The notes below the pieces were generated by a model. The model did no database searches. It was not told the DNA's origin and saw nothing but the letters and a program-made list of their open reading frames with translations. A program made the translations under genes and the position numbers. Below are positions 1 to 12,299 of a DNA stretch of 64,000 nt, one piece after another. This DNA is from Escarpia spicata (lineage: Eukaryota > Annelida > Polychaeta > Sabellida > Siboglinidae). How positions within the stretch are numbered: position 1 is the stretch's first letter; each line of letters begins with the position of its first letter. Location of the stretch: contig OZ023213.1 of assembly GCA_963995525.1 (NCBI GenBank), positions 38,565,449-38,629,448 on the forward strand, read 5' to 3'.

Positions 1-300
1 CGTGCTATGGAATATGTTTTCGCCTGCGTCACCGTAACTTCATCTCTTCAGCTTTTCTGTCTGCTATCTCAGCTCGAATGATGAAATAGGAAGACGGAGG
101 GGGCGTTCTGTTGAAATTTTGTTGTTGTCGTAACTTCTGACCTAAACGGGGGCGTATTCCAAAGATCTAGGTGGCACGCCACAAAGGCACATTCAAAGGG
201 GTCTAGGGGGCACGTCAAATTCCAAAGATTTAGGGGACATCTGCCCCTGGTCCCACCAGGATCCGCCTATGATAACTACAAGTTATAATAATTAATTAAT
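1..300 (-). repeat. Dispersed repeat R1, partial copy
   Basis: The reverse complement of this stretch matches 39,421-39,693 and the end of 42,690-43,412. It has the same successive blocks around 'cctaaacgggggcg', 'aaagatctaggtgg' and 'ggatccgcctatgat'. The copy runs off the left window edge. It has no open reading frame of note and is probably a fragment of a non-autonomous or decayed mobile element. The class is unknown. Confidence 0.7.
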
Positions 301-479
301 TACATAATTAATTAATTAAACTCAGTAATTAATATGTGTAATAGTGCGCCATTATACACAATTATCATTACAAACATACTGATCAATAAATAAAACAGTT
401 ACTAATATGATTGGTAAACATAATTTGTAATCTCGTAATTGAACCGAAACACCTCAGATCAATGTTTATTGTTTTTTTT

Positions 480-730
480 CTAAGTGATGCCAATAAACTA
501 CCACTACCTTCTTGACAAAAGACATATTGGTCCATATCAGCGGCCCGTTCCTTAATGGATCATCTCAAAACAATAAGTGCTCATATCTCAATAAAGGCGT
601 TTTCTCATAAATGGTCATATAACAAATATAACTGCTCATTATAATGAACAAGGGGTTCGTATCAATGAATTAAAAGATCATCTTAAAATAATAACTAAGT
701 TAAGGGAACATTTCAAAACATACACGCATT
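480..730. repeat. Degenerate 'TTAAGGGGTCATCTC' repeat fragment
   Basis: Short irregular copies of a motif like ttaa-gg-atcatctcaaaa recur here, for example 'ggatcatctcaaaac', 'gctcatatctcaataaagg' and 'gatcatcttaaaata'. The same vocabulary fills 4,940-6,480, 25,540-25,800 and 36,290-38,150. I read it as a small remnant of that fold-back family. Boundaries are approximate. Confidence 0.5.
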
Positions 731-739
731 TATTAAAAC

Positions 740-2950
740 GAACTGGCTGATCGAGTCATTTTAGAATATGTTCAACTTTTACTAATTTAAGATTGTTGAA
801 CAGTGGATCAGTATGAGCATTATATTTACTTAAACTTATGATACGGACGGCTTTTGTTTGTAGTTTTTTTATTCTGTCATATCTGTAGCCCCAGACCGTT
901 ACACCATAGTTTAAATGTGACAATATGAGACAGTTGTACAACATCATCTTTATAGTCAAAGGTAACAATCGTTTGAGTTTATTTAGGATACCTATAGTCC
1001 TAGAGCAACTGAAAATGTTGTCAATGTGGCTTTGCCAGTTTAATTGTTCATTAAAACTTAGCCCTAGGACATTGAAATCATATACTAGAATCTAGTGTAC
1101 TTGAGAGGGTCGTGTCATGGGCATACATATTAAAGTTGAATTTTTGATTAGATTGCGCAAAGTCATTTATGTAAATTATAAATAACAAAGGGCCTAGAAT
1201 TTATCCTTTGGGCACGCATGTTGAGATAGTAAGCATTTCTGATTGGGCTTCTTCAATGTGTACATATTGTTTTCTGTTGTTTAAATAGTTTTTGAATAGG
1301 TTTAAGGCTACTCCTTCTACTCCTTAAAACTCTAACTTTTCTATTAATATTGAGTGGTCCAGAGTATCAAAAGCTTTTGACAAGTCCAGGTAAATAGTTA
1401 TAGGTATTTCATTATTATCCATACGCGTAAGTATCCTATCAATTAATTCAAAAGCAGAAAATTCAGTTGAATGTTCCTTTCTAAATCCATATTGATTATC
1501 GTACATAAGTTTGTCTTTTTAACAAGATTCGGGCTGGTTGTAAATAATTGTATCTATTACTTTTGAAATTACAGGTAAGACTGATATTGGTCTGTAGTTG
1601 CAGAATAGGGTAACGTCACCATTTTTTTTCAATTGGATTCACGTTGACAATTTTGAGTTTATCGGGAAAGATACCCGTAGTTAATATTTGGTTTTTGATT
1701 AACCTTTGATCAAAACAGGTTGAAGTGACTTCAATAGCAGTGAAGAAATACCGTCAAATCATCAATTTGTTTTTGGATGCATGTCATCTATTGTTTTAGA
1801 TATTATTTCAGCATTACTATGTTGAAAATTAAATACATTGATATGTTGTCCATTAAGGTAATGTCTGAACGTTTTATTTGTGGAGTGTTGTATTTGGCTG
1901 GCTAAATTTGGGCCGATACTGGTAAAATATGAGCTAAATGTGTTTGCTATTTCTGTTTTATCTGCTATGGTATTTTCATTTTAACAAAAGGTATCAGGGA
2001 ATGTTCTCTTTCTTTGTGTTCTAGAAAGAATGCCATTGATTGTTTCCAAAGTTTTAAAAAATATTGTCTTTGAATTGGTTAAAGCAAGATTCGTAATGCA
2101 TACGTTTAGCTGTACGTATACTTGTTTAAGAATGGTATTACAGGTGGTCATGTTTGTCCGAATTGCAAAGTATTCTGGCAAATCGGGTTGGGTAATTTTG
2201 AGTGTCTTGTATAGTTCACCTCTGTAACGAATTTATTTTATCACACGTAGGGTAATTCAGGTGGATTTCTTGTTTGTATTTTTTTAATTTAATTTTTGTA
2301 TATGTCATATTTTTTTGCATATTTGATTACGTCATGTAGTGTATTATAGTTTATGTCAGGGTTTGCATCAGGAGATCGGTCAACGTTGGTGTATATTTTT
2401 GATGAGGATACCTCCTGAATAAAATTAGACATTGCATTAGAGTTTTGAACGCAAATTTTTATATGACTCGTCAAAGGTTCTGTGGAGGAACATGTATTTA
2501 AAAAGTGTAAATACGGTCGGTGGTCTGATAATAGTTTAGTTAAATTTCTGATTTAGGCTTCATTGTGGATTTGGTTAGTTTACAAAAGATGTTATCAATT
2601 AAGGTTCCACTATTTGTTGACAGCCTTGTCGTAAGTGTAATATGAGGGTAACACTACATGAAATTAAGATGTAAAAAATTTTTTATTTTTCGTTTATTTT
2701 CAAAAGGTTTATATTGAAATCACCTGCAATGATAACATCCGAGTTTGTTCTGTCAAATGACGAGACGATGGATGTGAATTCGGCAAGGAATTGATTGTAA
2801 TTTTCGTTAAGGTATCTTGGTGGCCTGTAAATGTTGCCAATTTTTTTTATCTTTTGAGAGCCTACGACCTGTTACCTTAATAAATTGACCTTCCCAATTG
2901 TCATAATGACTTAGAGATAAGATTACTTTGTAATTAAATGTTTTGTTTAA
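740..2950 (-). pseudogene. Decayed LINE ORF2 (endonuclease + reverse transcriptase)
   Basis: This is a non-LTR retrotransposon on the minus strand, broken by many stops and frameshifts. Near 2,690-2,755 the frame reads an AP-endonuclease motif (VIIAGDFNINLL). At 1,324-1,506 it reads reverse transcriptase with NQYGFRKEHST and YLDLSKAFDTLDHSILIEKL. At 756-968 it reads the C-terminal LSHLNYGVTVWG segment. The order endonuclease, RT fingers/palm and thumb is right for one element read from high to low coordinates. The motifs fit a CR1/jockey-like clade, but I cannot name the family. The product would nick and copy its RNA at the target. This copy cannot. Confidence 0.8.
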
Positions 2951-3299
2951 ATAAATGACCAGTCACCTTTACTGCTACACGTATTGCCTTGCGTAATGTA
3001 ATGATATCCCACTAGCTGTAAATGACACACATAATCATTCTAGGAAAGCCAGCATTCCTGAAAGCATACTAAACAAAATTTAAAATTAATCACATTAAGT
3101 TCTTCCAGAAATGCTTCGATTTCACAGTATTTAGCATTGATTCTATGTTTCTGCTTAGAATGCTAAACCGTTCATTGTTTCTTTATACCAGTAACTTCAA
3201 ATTATCAAGATCATAAGGTAAATGACGTATTAATTGGATATCTTCATCAGATGTTAAATTTAACTGTAATGTACTGAATTACGGTAGTCCCTCCTTGAA

Positions 3300-3780
3300 A
3301 ATGAATAAATGATTCATCATCCATTATTCGGTTTTATAAATATGGTTAAGAAATATGCAGTCATAACCGATTGTCTGCTATATATTATGCATATATTATT
3401 TAAGAAAAAATATAGAGTCAGAGTGTATGTCATACTGGTAATTACAATGGCTGCCTGTGTAAAAGTATACAAAAGTATATATGAGTGTTGATACATGCAT
3501 TAGTAGTTCGGTTAAAAAAAATAAAAAAAATAAAAAAGAACAGCACGGACAACAGAGGTCGTCCGAGTTCCAAGAGAAATGGTGACAATACAATAGTGAG
3601 ATTAAGTCAGTCAATCATACTAACAAACGTATGTGCCCATTAAATTACATGTATACATATATGTCGGGTGTGATCATTGAAATATGCTGCCCGATTGAAC
3701 AAAAACAGTTAACATAAGATACCATTTCATGATACCATAGCAGTCAATGAAATAATACCCAAAAGGAATTCAATATATAT
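3300..3780. other. AT-rich stretch with nothing recognised
   Basis: Short open frames lie here on both strands, but none shows family motifs, splice signals in register or a signal peptide worth reporting. An A-rich run sits at about 3,514-3,536. Confidence 0.5.
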
Positions 3781-3881
3781 AACCAAAAATAATGTGTTTG
3801 CCTAAAACGGCAGACGTGAAGGGATTCATCTGTCAAAAGACGTTACAATTCTGCATGGACTTGATCTCAGCAACGGCGCTG

Positions 3882-4407
3882 TTAAGTTTCTTCAGTAGTC
3901 CAACAATCTTCAATCGTCTTTTCTTTCTTTAATTTTCGGGTTTCGTATGCCAGTGTTGCCCTCCGAGCCGTCAGATCTTCATTAACATATGTGCGGTCCG
4001 GTTGATGCTTCTTCAGGAATTTTCTTTGTCTGAACACCTTGTCTCTCATTTGTTCTTGCTCAAAGCGAACAATTGTAACTCGAGTCCGTGTGACCCCCCT
4101 CGCACACAGGGCCAATCCTGTGGCTGCGTGCGATGTCTCGCACTTCTAGCGGGGGTGTCACTTCCAAGACACTGTTGATAATGGAGATTACTTTTTCTGT
4201 GGTGTTCTCGCCTGGGGTCTCAGGGATCCCCTGGAAGCGAAGATACGGCCGCCTCATGTATTGGCCGTGGCGGTCGACTTCCTCTTCCAGGGAGATCACC
4301 CGAGCCTGTAACTCGCCGATGCGTGTGTCTGACGTCAATTTCGTTTGCATTTCCTTAAGCGCTTCAGTTAATTCATTTGCGAATAGCGCTAGCTTAATTT
4401 TTCCCAT
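3882..4407 (-). pseudogene. LINE ORF1-type coiled-coil/RRM protein, frameshifted
   Basis: The minus-strand frames at 4,060-4,407 and 3,882-4,115 overlap and together read one protein. It has an N-terminal heptad-rich coiled coil (ELTEALKEMQTKL, GELQARVISLEEEVDRHGQY), then LRFQGIPETPGEN, then ARSHRIGPV, then RVTIVRFEQEQMRDKVFRQR and YVNEDLTARRATLAYETR. This is the layout of L1/Tx1-style ORF1 proteins (Transposase_22/RRM), which bind and chaperone the element RNA. A frame change near 4,070-4,110 and loss of the start region break it. A closely related copy in the opposite orientation lies at 26,145-26,900, and both are flanked by the same non-coding blocks. Confidence 0.75.
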
Positions 4408-4939
4408 AATTTACGGATCTTGGAGCACACCCAACGCTTGGAGGTTGAAGGCCAGACAATCTTCTTCATCGGTTATTCCCCGGCTTCTGCTGCTCCTGAG
4501 CGTGTCCTTAGACATGATGCACTGTAACAAAGCGACACAAAGCTGCATCAGGTTTCAACAGTCAGTGGACGTACAGTGCTACGGTCACTCTGATTACACA
4601 ATTGTTGACACGCTCACTGAAGCGTTGACAGCAGGCGGGGGCGGCGGGGTCTAATTCAACAAGCGTGCTACTGTTCACTGCATCATCGCTCACAGCAATA
4701 GAATATCATGCAGTTCTACTTCACATCACAGAGACAACCGCAAACAAACACTTCACAACACAAAATGCATCCCGCTATACAAAAAGCATCAGAATGGGCA
4801 GTCTTGTTCTTACACAAATCTCACCAATTGTTCTGCTCACCCCAAGTTCATTCATGGCACCTGTGCGCCCCCTGTTGGTTGGTTGGTTGTTGTTTTGGGG
4901 GGAAATCTAAAAACCCAAACTTAAGCGTTACCTGAATCA

Positions 4940-6480
4940 ACTAAAAGGGTCATATAAACGAATCACGGGAACCTAATATATTTTAAAATATGCCTGATGA
5001 TAAGAGATTATGTCACAAACAATTTAAACAAAATTAGAAATAGTTTTGGAGAGGTCAGTTTTATTAAAAACTAGCAGATCATCTCAACACGTGAAGGGAT
5101 CATTTCATAAAGTCAAGTGGATTTTTCGAAGAAAACATTAATTAAATTAAGGGGTCATCGGATAAAAAAGATTAAAAAAATGTGTCGTTACAAAATACGT
5201 AAGTAGTCATTAACAAATTAAGGATCGTCTCAACAAATTAAGGGCTTACCTAAAATGTAGGGGTCTTCTCAAAAAATTTAATGATTATATTAAGAAGTGT
5301 AAATAGCCATAAAATGAGCCAGCGGATCGTCTCAATATATTAGGGAATCGTTTAGTAAAATAACGGGAGTCTTCCCCATTGAAGTATCATTGAAACACTT
5401 ACATGGCTGGCTGATCGTGTCTTATAAATAAGTTGTCACGTCATAAAAAGAAGCAGTCACTTTGTGTAATTAAGGGAAACCGAATCACGTCCAAATTCAT
5501 CGCAAAATACAAATACAAAGGGTCATCACAATAAATTTGTTTATTGCGAATGTAGGGGTTATCTGTATAAATTAAGCGGATTTTATTATTAATTATATAA
5601 TATTTATTATGCTGAGATGATGTTTAATTCATCGAGACGATCACCTTGTTCGTTTTATTGAACATTTATATTTTGATATGACTTTTTGAGAAAACCCCTT
5701 AATTGAGAGATGACCATTATTGTTTTGATACGATCCAGTAATGTGCTGAGATGATTAGCCGATTATTTTTAATCAACGCGTCTATTTTGGAAATGATCCA
5801 TTCACTTTTTTAGAAGACCCCTTAATTTTTTAAGATGATCATTTAATTTGTTGAGACTATCAGCTCGTTAAAGTTTTAATAACTTCTAACATATTTTGTA
5901 GCAAAATATGAGATGTCCCCCTACTTTACCAAACTTTTTTTAGAAGACCACTTGATTTTATGAGCTGCCCATAGCATGTGTTGAGATGAACAGTTAGCAT
6001 TATAAAATTATATCTCAATGACTCCTTTTTATCCTTTAAAAAATGCTTTTGATCCCTTAATATTAGGCATAATTTAAAATACATTAGATGCCCATTATTC
6101 GTTCACATAAATGAAGTCGAGTGAAACTACACTTAACTTTAATTTAGTTTCTTTGGATTACCCTTTAATTGTTTCAACTGCTCCATTTTATTAAAAAACA
6201 ATAATTATTATTACTTTGAGATTACCCATTACCCTTAAGTTTGTAATAGTTTTAAATATCAATTGTTAACATTGTATTTTGAAATTTCCATTATGTTGTT
6301 TGAGATAACACCTTAATTTGAACAAATGATGATTAGGTATTTCACCTGTAAGCATGCTTTATTGGTCCTTAAATATTTGTTTGAGATGACCCATTAATTT
6401 TGAGTAGATTATCCGTTTCATGTTTTGAGGTGACCCTATTAATCACCCTTTCTACCCTGCCACACTTTCTGATTCTGTCC
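4940..6480. mobile_element. Fold-back repeat element, copy 1
   Basis: The left half (about 4,940-5,560) is full of irregular ttaaggggtcatctcaaa-type phrases. The right half (about 5,610-6,450) has the opposite sense (gagaagaccccttaatt, gagatgatc). The centre near 5,590 is AT-rich. The reverse complement aligns with 36,290-38,150. For example, the Cys-free, non-coding block at 5,061-5,130 matches 37,430-37,520, and 5,540-5,600 matches 36,940-37,005. No coding potential is seen. It could be a fold-back (FB-like) element or a very old inverted duplication. Confidence 0.6.
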
Positions 6481-6499
6481 TATTGTTTGCTAACATGTC

Positions 6500-6740
6500 G
6501 TTACTGCGTTACCTGGGAGGCTTTATGAACGGTATTCCGTGTGTTCTCCCAGAAAACAAGTGAAGATCAACAGGATGTCAGCATGACTAGCCGTTATAAG
6601 GGTGCACGTGAGAATTACGATGAGGTCGAGGAGAATGGTGAGGTTGAATATGTCATTGTCAACGTCTTCGTTGTATTTATCTTCCTCGTCTTCATCATCA
6701 TTATCATTTATCGCACTAATCACCACAGTCCCTAGGCCTA
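6500..6740. repeat. Repeat block X, copy 1 (inverted partner at 25,250-25,480)
   Basis: This block is the near-exact reverse complement of 25,250-25,480. Both include the stretch around 'gttacctgggaggct' and 'cagaaaacaagtgaagatc'. Block X, the fold-back arms and the LINE ORF1 remnant occur in the same relative order at both places, so they moved or were duplicated as one unit. The open frames over it encode low-complexity Asp/Glu or Val/Ile runs from a gat/atc-rich tract and are not convincing genes. Confidence 0.6.
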
Positions 6741-7854
6741 CGCCCTGAATGTCAACGCCACCATGGCACTGAGGTGATCTTTAGACCTGTTTTGATCAAA
6801 CAGCCAACTATTTAAATGTTTTCAGTTATAGTATCCGTCGTCATGGGTAAACTGCGTTTGTATTGTAGCAATCAGTTTACTAACATAGCAAACGGAACTC
6901 GGCCATAGGGTTCACATGCAGGCATACCATTGGTAACCTCGTGTTTCACTAGGATTATTATCAAGAAGATTTCCTTTCCTCATTGTTAGTTACCAAGTGA
7001 TCATGTCGATTATTGTGTCCAGCATAGACAGTTGTTGAAATAATCACTCACAAATGCATTGGTTGTTCATTTCAACTCGGCTGGTCCAACTGTTCCCGCA
7101 CCCACCCCGGGTTACTGCATTACATCATGTTCAGGCCCCTTTTCGGACATTGTGGTGTTGGAAACAATATGCAGAAGGTTTCTATGTGGATCACCAAACT
7201 ACACAGAGCATACACATCCCCACAGGCTGAGTGTTAGCACGACTCGTTTAATATTATATGACCATTTATATCTTGTTCGGCGGGGAGCATTTTGGGAATT
7301 GTTAACTACGAACAGTGTACTGATGTCTACTATCTAACATATGCCTCTCTTGTATGGATGTTGCCGTAGCGATGTCGTTAGCTTCGATCATTTCTATTAT
7401 CTACCCTTTGATTGCACACCTGTATGAAACAAACAATATAACACTTTTCATTTTAATATTTTTACAAAATGATACTTCGAATTACTTTGTATTAAAATAA
7501 TATCCAATTAAAATGACTGACAGTTGAAGACGGCGGGTAAGCCATGGAAGGAATCTGCAAGCCGGCCACCTAACCTCAAACCACTGTCGGGGAGGAGGAG
7601 GTGTGATTTACCAGGTGCTTCATCAGCGAATGGAGTTTACTTTCCTCCGGACCTTGGTTACCTAAAATAAATTACTACCAAACATGTTAACGCCTTAATA
7701 TTTAGCGTCCGACAATTATAAATAATGTCACAGTCCCTTAGGATGGCCAAATAAGTGACTTTGGCTAGGTCAGTGGGCCACACATATATTTCTTGATATG
7801 TGTTATCACTAGCACAATCTGGAAACTGGTACATTATGTCATGATACGTATACA

Positions 7855-7855
<1 letters not shown>
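6741..7855. other. No gene recognised
   Basis: The sequence is unique-looking with moderate GC around 7,060-7,340. A 92-codon open frame on the plus strand (7,059-7,337) shows no motif, and I do not support it as a gene. Confidence 0.4.

Positions 7856-7931
<76 letters not shown>
7856..7931. repeat. (AT)n microsatellite
   Basis: An uninterrupted alternating TA tract of about 76 bases. Long Tyr-Ile open frames on both strands are artefacts of it. Confidence 0.98.
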
Positions 7932-7935
<4 letters not shown>

Positions 7936-8299
7936 TCCTAGCTCATATGCGTTGGAGTTGAACTTAACATATTGGCAGTGGCAAGGTCCGCGTTGTCGTC
8001 ATGCAACTGACATTTTGATCAGATGTCCCAAGTCCAAGTGAGCTTGGCGTGAGCGATCAGTATAAGAAATTATGCCGACCGTAAGTACGTTTGGTTGCAA
8101 GATACACCTCATTTAATGTCACTTAGAGTGACACAGAGCCCCGTTACATTTTGGTGAACTTCATCTACACAACTTCCGGCGCATCGTTGATTATAACAGG
8201 CTGAAATATAAGAGCAATTACAAACTAAAATATATGTAAAATGCTCTGCAAACTCCCGTCTCAGCAGCTTCTGGTTCGTGCAAGAATGATAAAAAATGC

Positions 8300-8975
8300 A
8301 ATAATTGTGTCTCCTATTTATTTATTTATTATACCGAACTTATAAAGCGCTCTTTTCATACATAAAAGCCTGCTCAAAAGCGCTGTACACAATCAATAGA
8401 ATAATCATAGAGAGTAAAAACAAAGCATAAAAACATGGCATGATAAAAAATATATATATTTTTAGAAGACTGGGTATAATAAAATGAATATATATATATA
8501 TATTGTTTTAAAAATGTAAGAAAAACTGACTAGAAAGAGTTAAGAACCAAAAACAGCTAGGAACAAATGTATTTTTAGCAGCTTCTTGAAAGTGTTCAGT
8601 GTTTTTGCTTCACGAATGTGAGCCGGTAGCGCATTCCACAACTTGGCTGCTGAACACTGGAATCTCATGGATCGTAGCATTCTTCTTGGTTGATACAATT
8701 TCAGCATGTCCGATATATATCCTGGAGCCTGTCCATGTAGGGCTTTATATGTGTGCATCAGGATTTTAAATTGCACACGATAGTTAACAGGTAACCAGTG
8801 CAGATTTTTCAACACTGGTGTGATGTTGCTGTTGCGTGATGTTCTGGTTACAATCCGTGCCGCGGTGTTCTGTACACGTTGTAACTTGTTAATTGGTATC
8901 TGGTGCAGTCCACTGAGCAGAGCGTTACAATTGTCTAGACGTGATGTTACAAGCCCATTGACTAGTGATTGAGTG
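8300..8975 (-). pseudogene. LINE (L2/CR1-like) reverse transcriptase C-terminus and 3' end
   Basis: On the minus strand, 8,975-8,540 reads the typical end of an L2/CR1-like ORF2: LVTSRLDNCNALLSGLHQIP, then KLQRVQNTAARIVTRTSR, then LKNLHWLPVNYRVQFKIL, then AAKLWNALPAHIREAKTLNTFKKLLKIHLF. The remaining ~240 bp to about 8,300 looks like the 3' untranslated tail, with ttatttattataccg and aaagcgct-type motifs common in these LINEs. The 5' part of the element is absent, as expected for truncated insertion. Confidence 0.8.
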
Positions 8976-9139
8976 GCATCATTTGTCTCCTACACAATTG
9001 CAACTTGATCTCGAAAGCGGAAACGAACTTAAAGAAACGAACAAGAAGAGTTCGTTGGTTAGATGTTCCCGTCCCTTGAAGTGAACATTCAACAGTTTGA
9101 GACGCCCCACGATGTTGACAAATATTGGTCTAGCGGCAG

Positions 9140-9405
9140 ACTACTTAAGTGAGTTAATTAGCTACCGCCCCATCAACAGAACTCTACCATCTGCCTCGCA
9201 GCCTCGCCTTTTGTTCGTACCCGCCTCATAAACTGACACTCATGGTGATCACCGTTTCGCGGTTTGCTCGGCGGTTCTATGGAACAATTTGCCTCCTACG
9301 CTCAGGACAGCAACATCATTGCAAGTGTTTAAAACACTTTTGAAGACTCACCAAACTTTTATATATTTCACCGACGAGGACATTTTACGTGCATTCTTTG
9401 GATAA
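9140..9405 (+). pseudogene. LINE ORF2 C-terminal fragment
   Basis: On the plus strand the frame ending in TAA at 9,403-9,405 reads DHRFAVCSAVLWNNLPPTLR and SLQVFKTLLKTHQTF. This is the conserved C-terminal tail of CR1/L2-type reverse transcriptase ORFs. Upstream the frame decays. It is a different copy, on the opposite strand, from the LINE end at 8,300-8,975. Confidence 0.7.
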
Positions 9406-9679
9406 ATATGTTTTGTTTTATTAGTTTCTTAGCATATTTATGGTTATTCATCTAGTATAAATGAATGTATTTAAAGTAATTTGTAATGACTGTCTTAGTA
9501 CATGTATTTGTTTAACAGTTTTTTAATGATCTCTCTTTTTAAAGTGTTTTTTGGTAACTATATTTATTGTAATGGTACATTTTTTACGTTTCTTTTTTAG
9601 TCAGCATTTCTTTTCATGTAAAATACTAACATAATTTATTCCTGGGCCCAGAGCTCCCTGGCCCCACTCAAGGGAAACT

Positions 9680-9940
9680 AAAATAATATATTAGATTTCA
9701 AATCAATAATGTCATTTTAAAATGATTGTAGTACATATAGGCCTTGGCTTTCGGTGGTGGGGTTCACAATTCAAATTTGCCTCAGAGCCCCAGTATCCCT
9801 TATACCGCCTCTGGGAGCATAACTTATTTTATATCACCTACTTAATATATGACATTTTATCAAAACACTTTTTATACGGTATAATTTTCTGAATTTATCT
9901 AACTATGTATGTGCTAAAATAAGGCTCACCCGATTGTTGT
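9680..9940. repeat. Short dispersed repeat R2, copy 1
   Basis: The stretch from 'ggctttcggtggtgggg' through 'tttctgaatttatctaac' to 'aaataaggctcacccgat' is the reverse complement of 22,978-23,230. It is non-coding, about 260 bp long, and probably a SINE- or MITE-like fragment. No terminal repeats were resolved. Confidence 0.65.
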
Positions 9941-10119
9941 CTCTATAAAGTGTGCGTCCAAAACGGCCTTCACTTCCAGTCGTGTTACTTATCGTCATCC
10001 CTGATTTCGCAAACAAATTGTCCATTTCAGGATGGACAATTTGCCCTCTCGTGATACACCGACACTGTACACTGTCAGCATTCGACTTTGGGCAAGTTCG
10101 TACACTCTACTTTTTACAG

Positions 10120-11151
10120 TGAGTAACTGGACATGACCGGACGAGCACCGGGACTGACATGCCAGCGGGGTCTATTGGAACTGCGTCCAAACCAATCGGG
10201 CGGGTACAAGATACCCTTCGACTATAAGGGCATCGGTTGCGGTGCCTCCATGCGGGCTATGTGCATCGGTCTGCTGTACACTCGCCCGGAGCATGTGGAT
10301 GACCTGATGGCCGTAAGCATCGAAGCAGGGCGCATGACGCATCACCACCCGATCGGCTTCCTTGGTTCATTGGCATCGGCACTCTTCACTTCCTACGCGG
10401 TGCAGGGCAAGCCACCGTGGACGTGTGGCGCCGGGCTCATGGATATGTTGTCCCGGGCCTTGCAGTACATCGTCGACCAAGGAAGGTGGGGATAGATCAG
10501 TGATGTTGGACATGTTATGTTATCTTGTCTTTGGTACCATCTGACGGGTGCGTGTCTGTTGTTTGTTCAAGAAAACTGGTAAGAAAAATTTAATGACAAA
10601 CATGTTACAGAATGTCAGTAACATGCCAACCGACAACTAATAAAACTCAAATCGTAATTTACTGTAAAGCACCTAAAATACTTTAACATTATCGCCTATG
10701 GAAAAAGAAATAATGATCTGTTCCTAGGTTCGTTGATGAGATAACCGGTGAATGGGGATACTTCAAGGATGCTTGGACCAACTACCTCTAGTCGCGTGGC
10801 ATCTCCGACGGTAACACTGATCCCGTTTTCCCGTTTCTTTACGATGTTGCGGCCCGCGATTATGTCTACACCTTACTCAGCTATCATGGGTTTGGCGGTG
10901 CCAGCGGACATGACGCCCCTATGATCGCGTATGACGTAATCTTGGCGCCTGGGTCGTTGTGGCACAAGTTGTGTGATGAAGCCGTCTTCCACGGCGGCGA
11001 CAACGACAACACGGGAACCATCGCTGCGGCGTGATTCGGGGCCATGTACGGCTTCCATGGCGTCCCCGCCAACAACTACGAGAGACTGGTGTATCGAGAC
11101 CGGCTGGAGACGCTGGAACGACAATTGTACGAGCTGGGACAGAAACAATGA
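10120..11151 (+). pseudogene. ADPRH: ADP-ribosylarginine hydrolase (ARH1-like), broken copy
   Basis: This is a degraded copy of the enzyme that removes ADP-ribose from arginine. Exon A (to 10,485) reads GRAPGLTCQRGLLELRPNQ, GYKIPFDYKGIGCGASMRAM, GRMTHHHPIGFLGSLASAL, all typical of ARH1. A GT..AG intron (10,486-10,727) is followed by exon B. That exon reads SYHGFGGASGHDAPMIAYD and the FHGGDNDNTGTIAA metal-binding motif whose acidic residues hold the two Mg ions. It ends at a natural stop at 11,149-11,151. Two in-frame stops break exon B: TAG at 10,789-10,791, and TGA at 11,032-11,034 where the family has Trp. The N-terminal exons with the other metal ligands are not seen upstream, and TAA precedes the GRAPG exon in frame. 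The retained intron means a genomic duplicate, not a retrocopy. Confidence 0.88.
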
Positions 11152-11296
11152 ACCATCCAAACATACGCAAACAAGTCTCTAGTTCAGTAACACGTCTATA
11201 AGACTATATGATCATTACAACTTGAGACAGAATAATAGAACAATGTATATCATGGACGTGAGTAGGCGTACATTACGCGGCAGCATTAACATTTAA

Positions 11297-12046
11297 GGGC
11301 CTTGTACACATGTCGACGGGAACGGCAAAACCTGGACGGCAAAACGGCAAACCGCGAGCAGAGCCTAGTAGGTACACATAGCGCGGTAATCTTTGACACC
11401 ATATGCAAATTGGTCACGTGTGCAGTTTGTTGACGCTATAAAGATGACATTGAATGAAAGAGGACAACACCAAAGCGCGTATTATTTGTAGTATTTCAAA
11501 TATGAAATGTAGCGGTGCTTAAGCAAACATAAAACCAAGACAGGCCGCTAATCCATCATTACTTACGATTTTACCTTGCATCGATGTAACTATGTATTAT
11601 TCACATATTTTGTTATGTTGGAATAACATTATAAATACTATTATAAAACTATATATTCCTTCTGCAAATAATTGAATGTTGAGCTCCTAATTAAACGCGA
11701 TATTCACTGGATTTCTGAAAATCAAATCAAATTACATGCATTTAAACATAAATATAAAACATTGAATCAGCAATTTTATTTGATGTTTACATCGCTATGT
11801 TGTAACATGTGCAATTTAACGTCACACCAAGCAACATCGCTGATTGGTCAAACAGAAATATTTACCGCGCGGCAATTTTTGGAAAGTCGCTTTTGTTTCG
11901 TTTCTCGACGGTTTGCCATCGAACAGTTTTGCCGTCGTGCGGTTTACCGCTGTATGTGTACTAAACTGTAATTCCAAATAGAGCGATTTTTATTTTGTCG
12001 CTTGCCGTCGAGGTTTACCGTTGCCGTCGACATGGGTACAAGGCCC
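11297..12046. mobile_element. Short DNA element with terminal inverted repeats
   Basis: The left end begins GGGCCTTGTACACATGTCGA and the right end, reversed and complemented, begins GGGCCTTGTACCCATGTCGA. The similarity runs ~30 bp with few mismatches. Inside the ends, 'cggcaaaac' and 'cggtttaccg' motifs recur in both orientations as subterminal repeats. The 750-bp body has only a 99-codon frame (11,672-11,971) without recognised motifs. It looks like a MITE or internally deleted element. The flanks are TTAA on the left and ATTA on the right, so no exact target duplication is proven. Confidence 0.75.
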
Positions 12047-12299
12047 ATTACAGTGAGCCGTTTTAAATATCTTCCGCACAAAACAACTCATCTTGTCCAC
12101 ACGCGGAAAAGATAAACAAAACACATTGCATTTCGTATAAGTATTTCGTCGGAGTGAAGCCAGTATTCCTTACGTCCTCATTTGCCTGATTTTTCGGACT
12201 CGATTCTTCAGCTGTTTCTTCTTGTCTGTCGTTCGTTAGTCTCTGGACAGTTCTGTGAAGTTTTCAGCTTGTTTTCACCAGCTTGTTTCTTTGCTAGAG

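Noticed and set aside
4133..4654. 173-codon plus-strand frame
   Set aside because: Antisense shadow of the LINE ORF1 remnant, whose motifs are on the minus strand.
7658..8041. Open frames of ~90 codons on both strands with long Tyr-Ile runs
   Set aside because: Produced entirely by the (AT)n tract at 7,856-7,931.
10873..11182. Several open frames of 60-95 codons on both strands
   Set aside because: Shadows of the GC-rich ARH1-like pseudogene exon.
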